Below, one piece after another: positions 63,995 to 64,000 of a DNA stretch of 64,000 nucleotides. The stretch lies in assembly GCF_002207865.1 (NCBI RefSeq), contig NZ_BDQM01000021.1:1-64000 (forward strand). Direction: 5' to 3'. A program made the translations under genes and the position numbers. The first letter of the stretch is position 1. Every line of letters starts with the position of its first letter. The notes beneath the pieces were generated by a model. That model saw nothing but the letters and a program-made list of their open reading frames with translations. It was not told where the DNA came from and did no database searches. The DNA comes from Colwellia marinimaniae (GTDB lineage: Bacteria > Pseudomonadota > Gammaproteobacteria > Enterobacterales > Alteromonadaceae).

Positions 63995-64000
63995 AGATAA

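Overview
The window looks like a chromosomal segment of a low-GC marine gammaproteobacterium of the Alteromonadales, most likely Colwellia or a close relative. Three things suggest this: the E. coli-like gene orders (tolC divergent from nudF-yqiB-cpdA-yqiA-parE, leuABCD, ygiM/ygiF), the protein types (fused GspA-GspB, Shewanella-like PPP phosphatase, TonB receptors, PD40 regulators), and short intergenic repeats whose ends read ATACCAAT/ATTGGTAT. The genus is an inference; no database was consulted. I saw no rRNA, tRNA, CRISPR array or full-size insertion sequence.

Layout. 1-5700: small housekeeping and unknown genes (cupin, VF530-type DNA-binding protein, AlkB-like oxygenase, CCA-adding enzyme). 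5800-8040: a TonB-dependent siderophore-type receptor behind a Fur box. 8142-9857: a fused ExeA/GspB secretion ATPase. 10137-15420: a complete leuABCD operon with promoter, a 20-codon leader peptide and an attenuator. 15649-23589: a surface-polysaccharide island (five glycosyltransferase genes or pieces, WecB, Wzi). 23670-27496: ygiM, ygiF, an L,D-transpeptidase and, convergent to it, an Lpp-like lipoprotein that may be its substrate. 27615-33876: a PspA-centred membrane-stress cluster (DUF2170, PspA/YjfJ, DUF2491, a membrane aminopropyltransferase-like protein, DUF350, a lipoprotein). 33967-39915: glnE, a TcpQ-domain protein, lpxL and a glycosyltransferase. 40029-46268: tolC and the nudF-parE operon. 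46339-54517: an accessory block between parE and parC (HlyD-like pair, arsR-gap-arsJ arsenate operon, two diguanylate-cyclase-type genes, a small mobile-like repeat). 54623-63994: parC, two divergent genes that have both lost their 5' ends, a PPP phosphatase and a YebC-family gene cut by the window edge.

The most notable signals are these. (i) A perfect 13-nt palindrome, GACATATTATGTC, occurs three times, and all three copies lie upstream of the two halves of the PspA cluster, suggesting a shared regulator. (ii) A junction near 58980-59007 has removed the N-termini of both a wHTH-PD40 regulator and a TonB receptor. (iii) A GT2 gene and a GT-D glycosyltransferase domain lie in one reading frame, separated only by an amber codon, with no usable start for the second. 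(iv) Two small terminal-inverted-repeat elements are present, one of which supplies the last codons and stop of a diguanylate cyclase gene. (v) A degenerate GGDEF protein (GSEVF) is translationally coupled to an intact one (GGEEF). (vi) The leu leader/attenuator can be read directly.
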